A stretch of DNA of 5,348 nt, from contig JAUWHC010000227.1 in NCBI GenBank assembly GCA_030606095.1, forward strand, positions 1 to 5,348, given 5' to 3'. This document shows, piece by piece, positions 4,575 to 5,348 of the stretch (the first letter of the stretch is position 1; each line of letters starts with the position of its first letter). Made by a program: the position numbers and the translations under genes. The notes beneath the pieces are model-generated. The model saw only the letters and a program-made list of their open reading frames with translations. It did no database searches and was not told the DNA's origin. This DNA comes from Promethearchaeota archaeon. GTDB lineage: Archaea > Asgardarchaeota > Lokiarchaeia > Sigyniarchaeales > SOKP01.

Positions 4575-5348
4575 CTAACATATTTTTAGAACGTCTAATT
4601 TCTTACAAACAATCGAAAAACCAAATATTTCCGTAATTGATGGTGTTGTTCGTCCATTGTCGCCGCTTATGAGTTCTTTAACGTAAGTTCCTCCCTGAGT
4701 TTCAATAAGAAATTCAAATTTGCCCGGTTTAATGAATTTTCCTTCCAATAGATAGATTTTTTTATCTCTAATTTTATCGGCACGACGGTGGGACACTCTA
4801 ACAGGTGTTCTTTGATGTATTTTTTTGTTTTCAAACGTATCTTTTAACTTTTTTAATATATTTTCAAAATTATCTTTTATTACTTTCTCATTAGAATAAG
4901 TCAAGGCTCTATAAACCTTTCTGGTGTTTTCAGCGTCTAACTTTAGAGCTTTAACTTGTTCTTTATTACTATACTTTAACTCGTTAATTTTAACTTTTCT
5001 TTTGTTTCTTTTGTTTACTTTTTTTTGTATTCTCTCTAGCTCTAAAAATCTTATTTTGGGTTTTATTAGTTCTAAAATAAAGGGTCTACCGTCCCCTAAC
5101 ATCCTTACATCAATGTCTTCTCTCCCGGCTCCGTGGAACTTTGAGCCTTCTGCTTTTGCATTATTAACGAACTCTGGGCTAATAATCTCTTCTACACTAG
5201 TCATATATTGTTTTCCAGAAAAATTGCACTCTTCACATCCTTTTCCTCTACATGTCCTACAGTCCCAATGAGTTTGTGGAATCCCTCTAAGAAACTTGTT
5301 ATATCGTCCATAGATAAAAATTGATCTTATGAGCAAATTTATTTCAAA
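4575..5348 (-). CDS. pus10: tRNA pseudouridine synthase Pus10 (5' end outside window)
   Basis: The frame stays open to the window end, so only the last 257 residues are present. Archaeal Pus10 converts U54 and U55 of the tRNA T-loop to pseudouridine. Residues numbered from the window edge: FIYGRYNKFLRGIPQTHW (11-28); a four-cysteine CRTCRGKGCEEC (30-41), a probable zinc site; FHGAGREDIDVRMLGDGRPF (71-90), with the catalytic Asp in the RED/DxR segment (D78 by analogy with RTD in TruA); a Lys-rich linker; HQRTPVRVSHRRAD (178-191); and GGTYVKELISGDNGRTTPS (219-237). All the synthase motifs are present. The N-terminal RNA-binding (THUMP-like) part of roughly 150 or more residues should lie beyond 5348. 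A TTG at 5336 is internal to the conserved domain, not a start. No pseudogene signs are visible. It heads the translation/transcription cluster. Confidence 0.93.
   Translation of the reverse strand, partial: FEINLLIRSIFIYGRYNKFLRGIPQTHWDCRTCRGKGCEECNFSGKQYMTSVEEIISPEFVNNAKAEGSKFHGAGREDIDVRMLGDGRPFILELIKPKIRFLELERIQKKVNKRNKRKVKINELKYSNKEQVKALKLDAENTRKVYRALTYSNEKVIKDNFENILKKLKDTFENKKIHQRTPVRVSHRRADKIRDKKIYLLEGKFIKPGKFEFLIETQGGTYVKELISGDNGRTTPSITEIFGFSIVCKKLDVLKIC

Noticed and set aside
4924..5271. 115-codon + strand frame with a hydrophobic, signal-like start
   Set aside because: It is antisense to the conserved Pus10 catalytic region; its Leu/Phe/Ser richness mirrors Lys/Glu/Arg codons.
5334..5336. 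TTG at 5336 as the start of pus10
   Set aside because: The frame continues open to the window edge (Phe-Glu-Ile-Asn before it), and the protein would lack the N-terminal domain of Pus10.
1..5348. Defence, mobile or other novel multi-gene system
   Set aside because: All genes belong to known archaeal housekeeping families in a conserved order. I saw no transposase, integrase, toxin, direct-repeat array or foreign-looking composition.

Overview
This window looks like ordinary chromosomal DNA from a strongly AT-rich archaeon. The evidence is archaeal-type information-processing genes: the RNA polymerase subunit RpoF/Rpb4, ribosomal protein L21e, archaeal Pus10 and the archaea-specific DUF655 protein. 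Their order, pus10 - rpl21e - rpoF - DUF655 - rsmA - HemK-family methylase, is to my knowledge a widely conserved archaeal cluster. The low GC content and Lys/Asn/Ile-rich proteins would fit an Asgard (Lokiarchaeia-like) genome or another AT-rich lineage. No gene here is diagnostic, so that placement is only a guess.

Layout. Bases 1-99 hold a probable promoter. A nurA-family nuclease gene (100-1380) is the only gene read on the + strand. Everything else is on the - strand and reads right to left: the C-terminal part of pus10 (cut by the window end at 5348), a 111-base gap, rpl21e, a 33-base gap, rpoF, a 163-base gap, then three tightly packed genes (DUF655, rsmA, HemK-family methylase). DUF655 and rsmA overlap by 4 bases (ATGA), and the rsmA stop is immediately followed by the methylase ATG. 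The methylase and nurA converge tail to tail and share the four bases TTAA for their stop codons.

Functional theme. The - strand genes serve transcription and translation: tRNA pseudouridylation at positions 54/55 (Pus10), a large-subunit ribosomal protein (L21e), an RNA polymerase stalk subunit (RpoF), dimethylation of 16S rRNA helix 45 (RsmA/KsgA), and probably methylation of the release-factor GGQ glutamine (HemK/Mtq2 type). DUF655 is unassigned, with a very basic N-terminus and a helix-hairpin-helix. Its position points to RNA or ribosome-related work, but that is inference. A hairpin-plus-T-tract and a TATA-like box in the 163-base gap suggest two transcription units. NurA belongs to DNA end resection with the HerA helicase, which is not in the window.

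I saw no mobile element, CRISPR array, tRNA or rRNA gene, and no sign of a previously undescribed multi-gene system. No gene-free stretch exceeds 300 bases. The most useful second-look points are the convergent stop overlap, the probable internal transcription break, the changed RsmA motif and the uncharacterised DUF655 protein.
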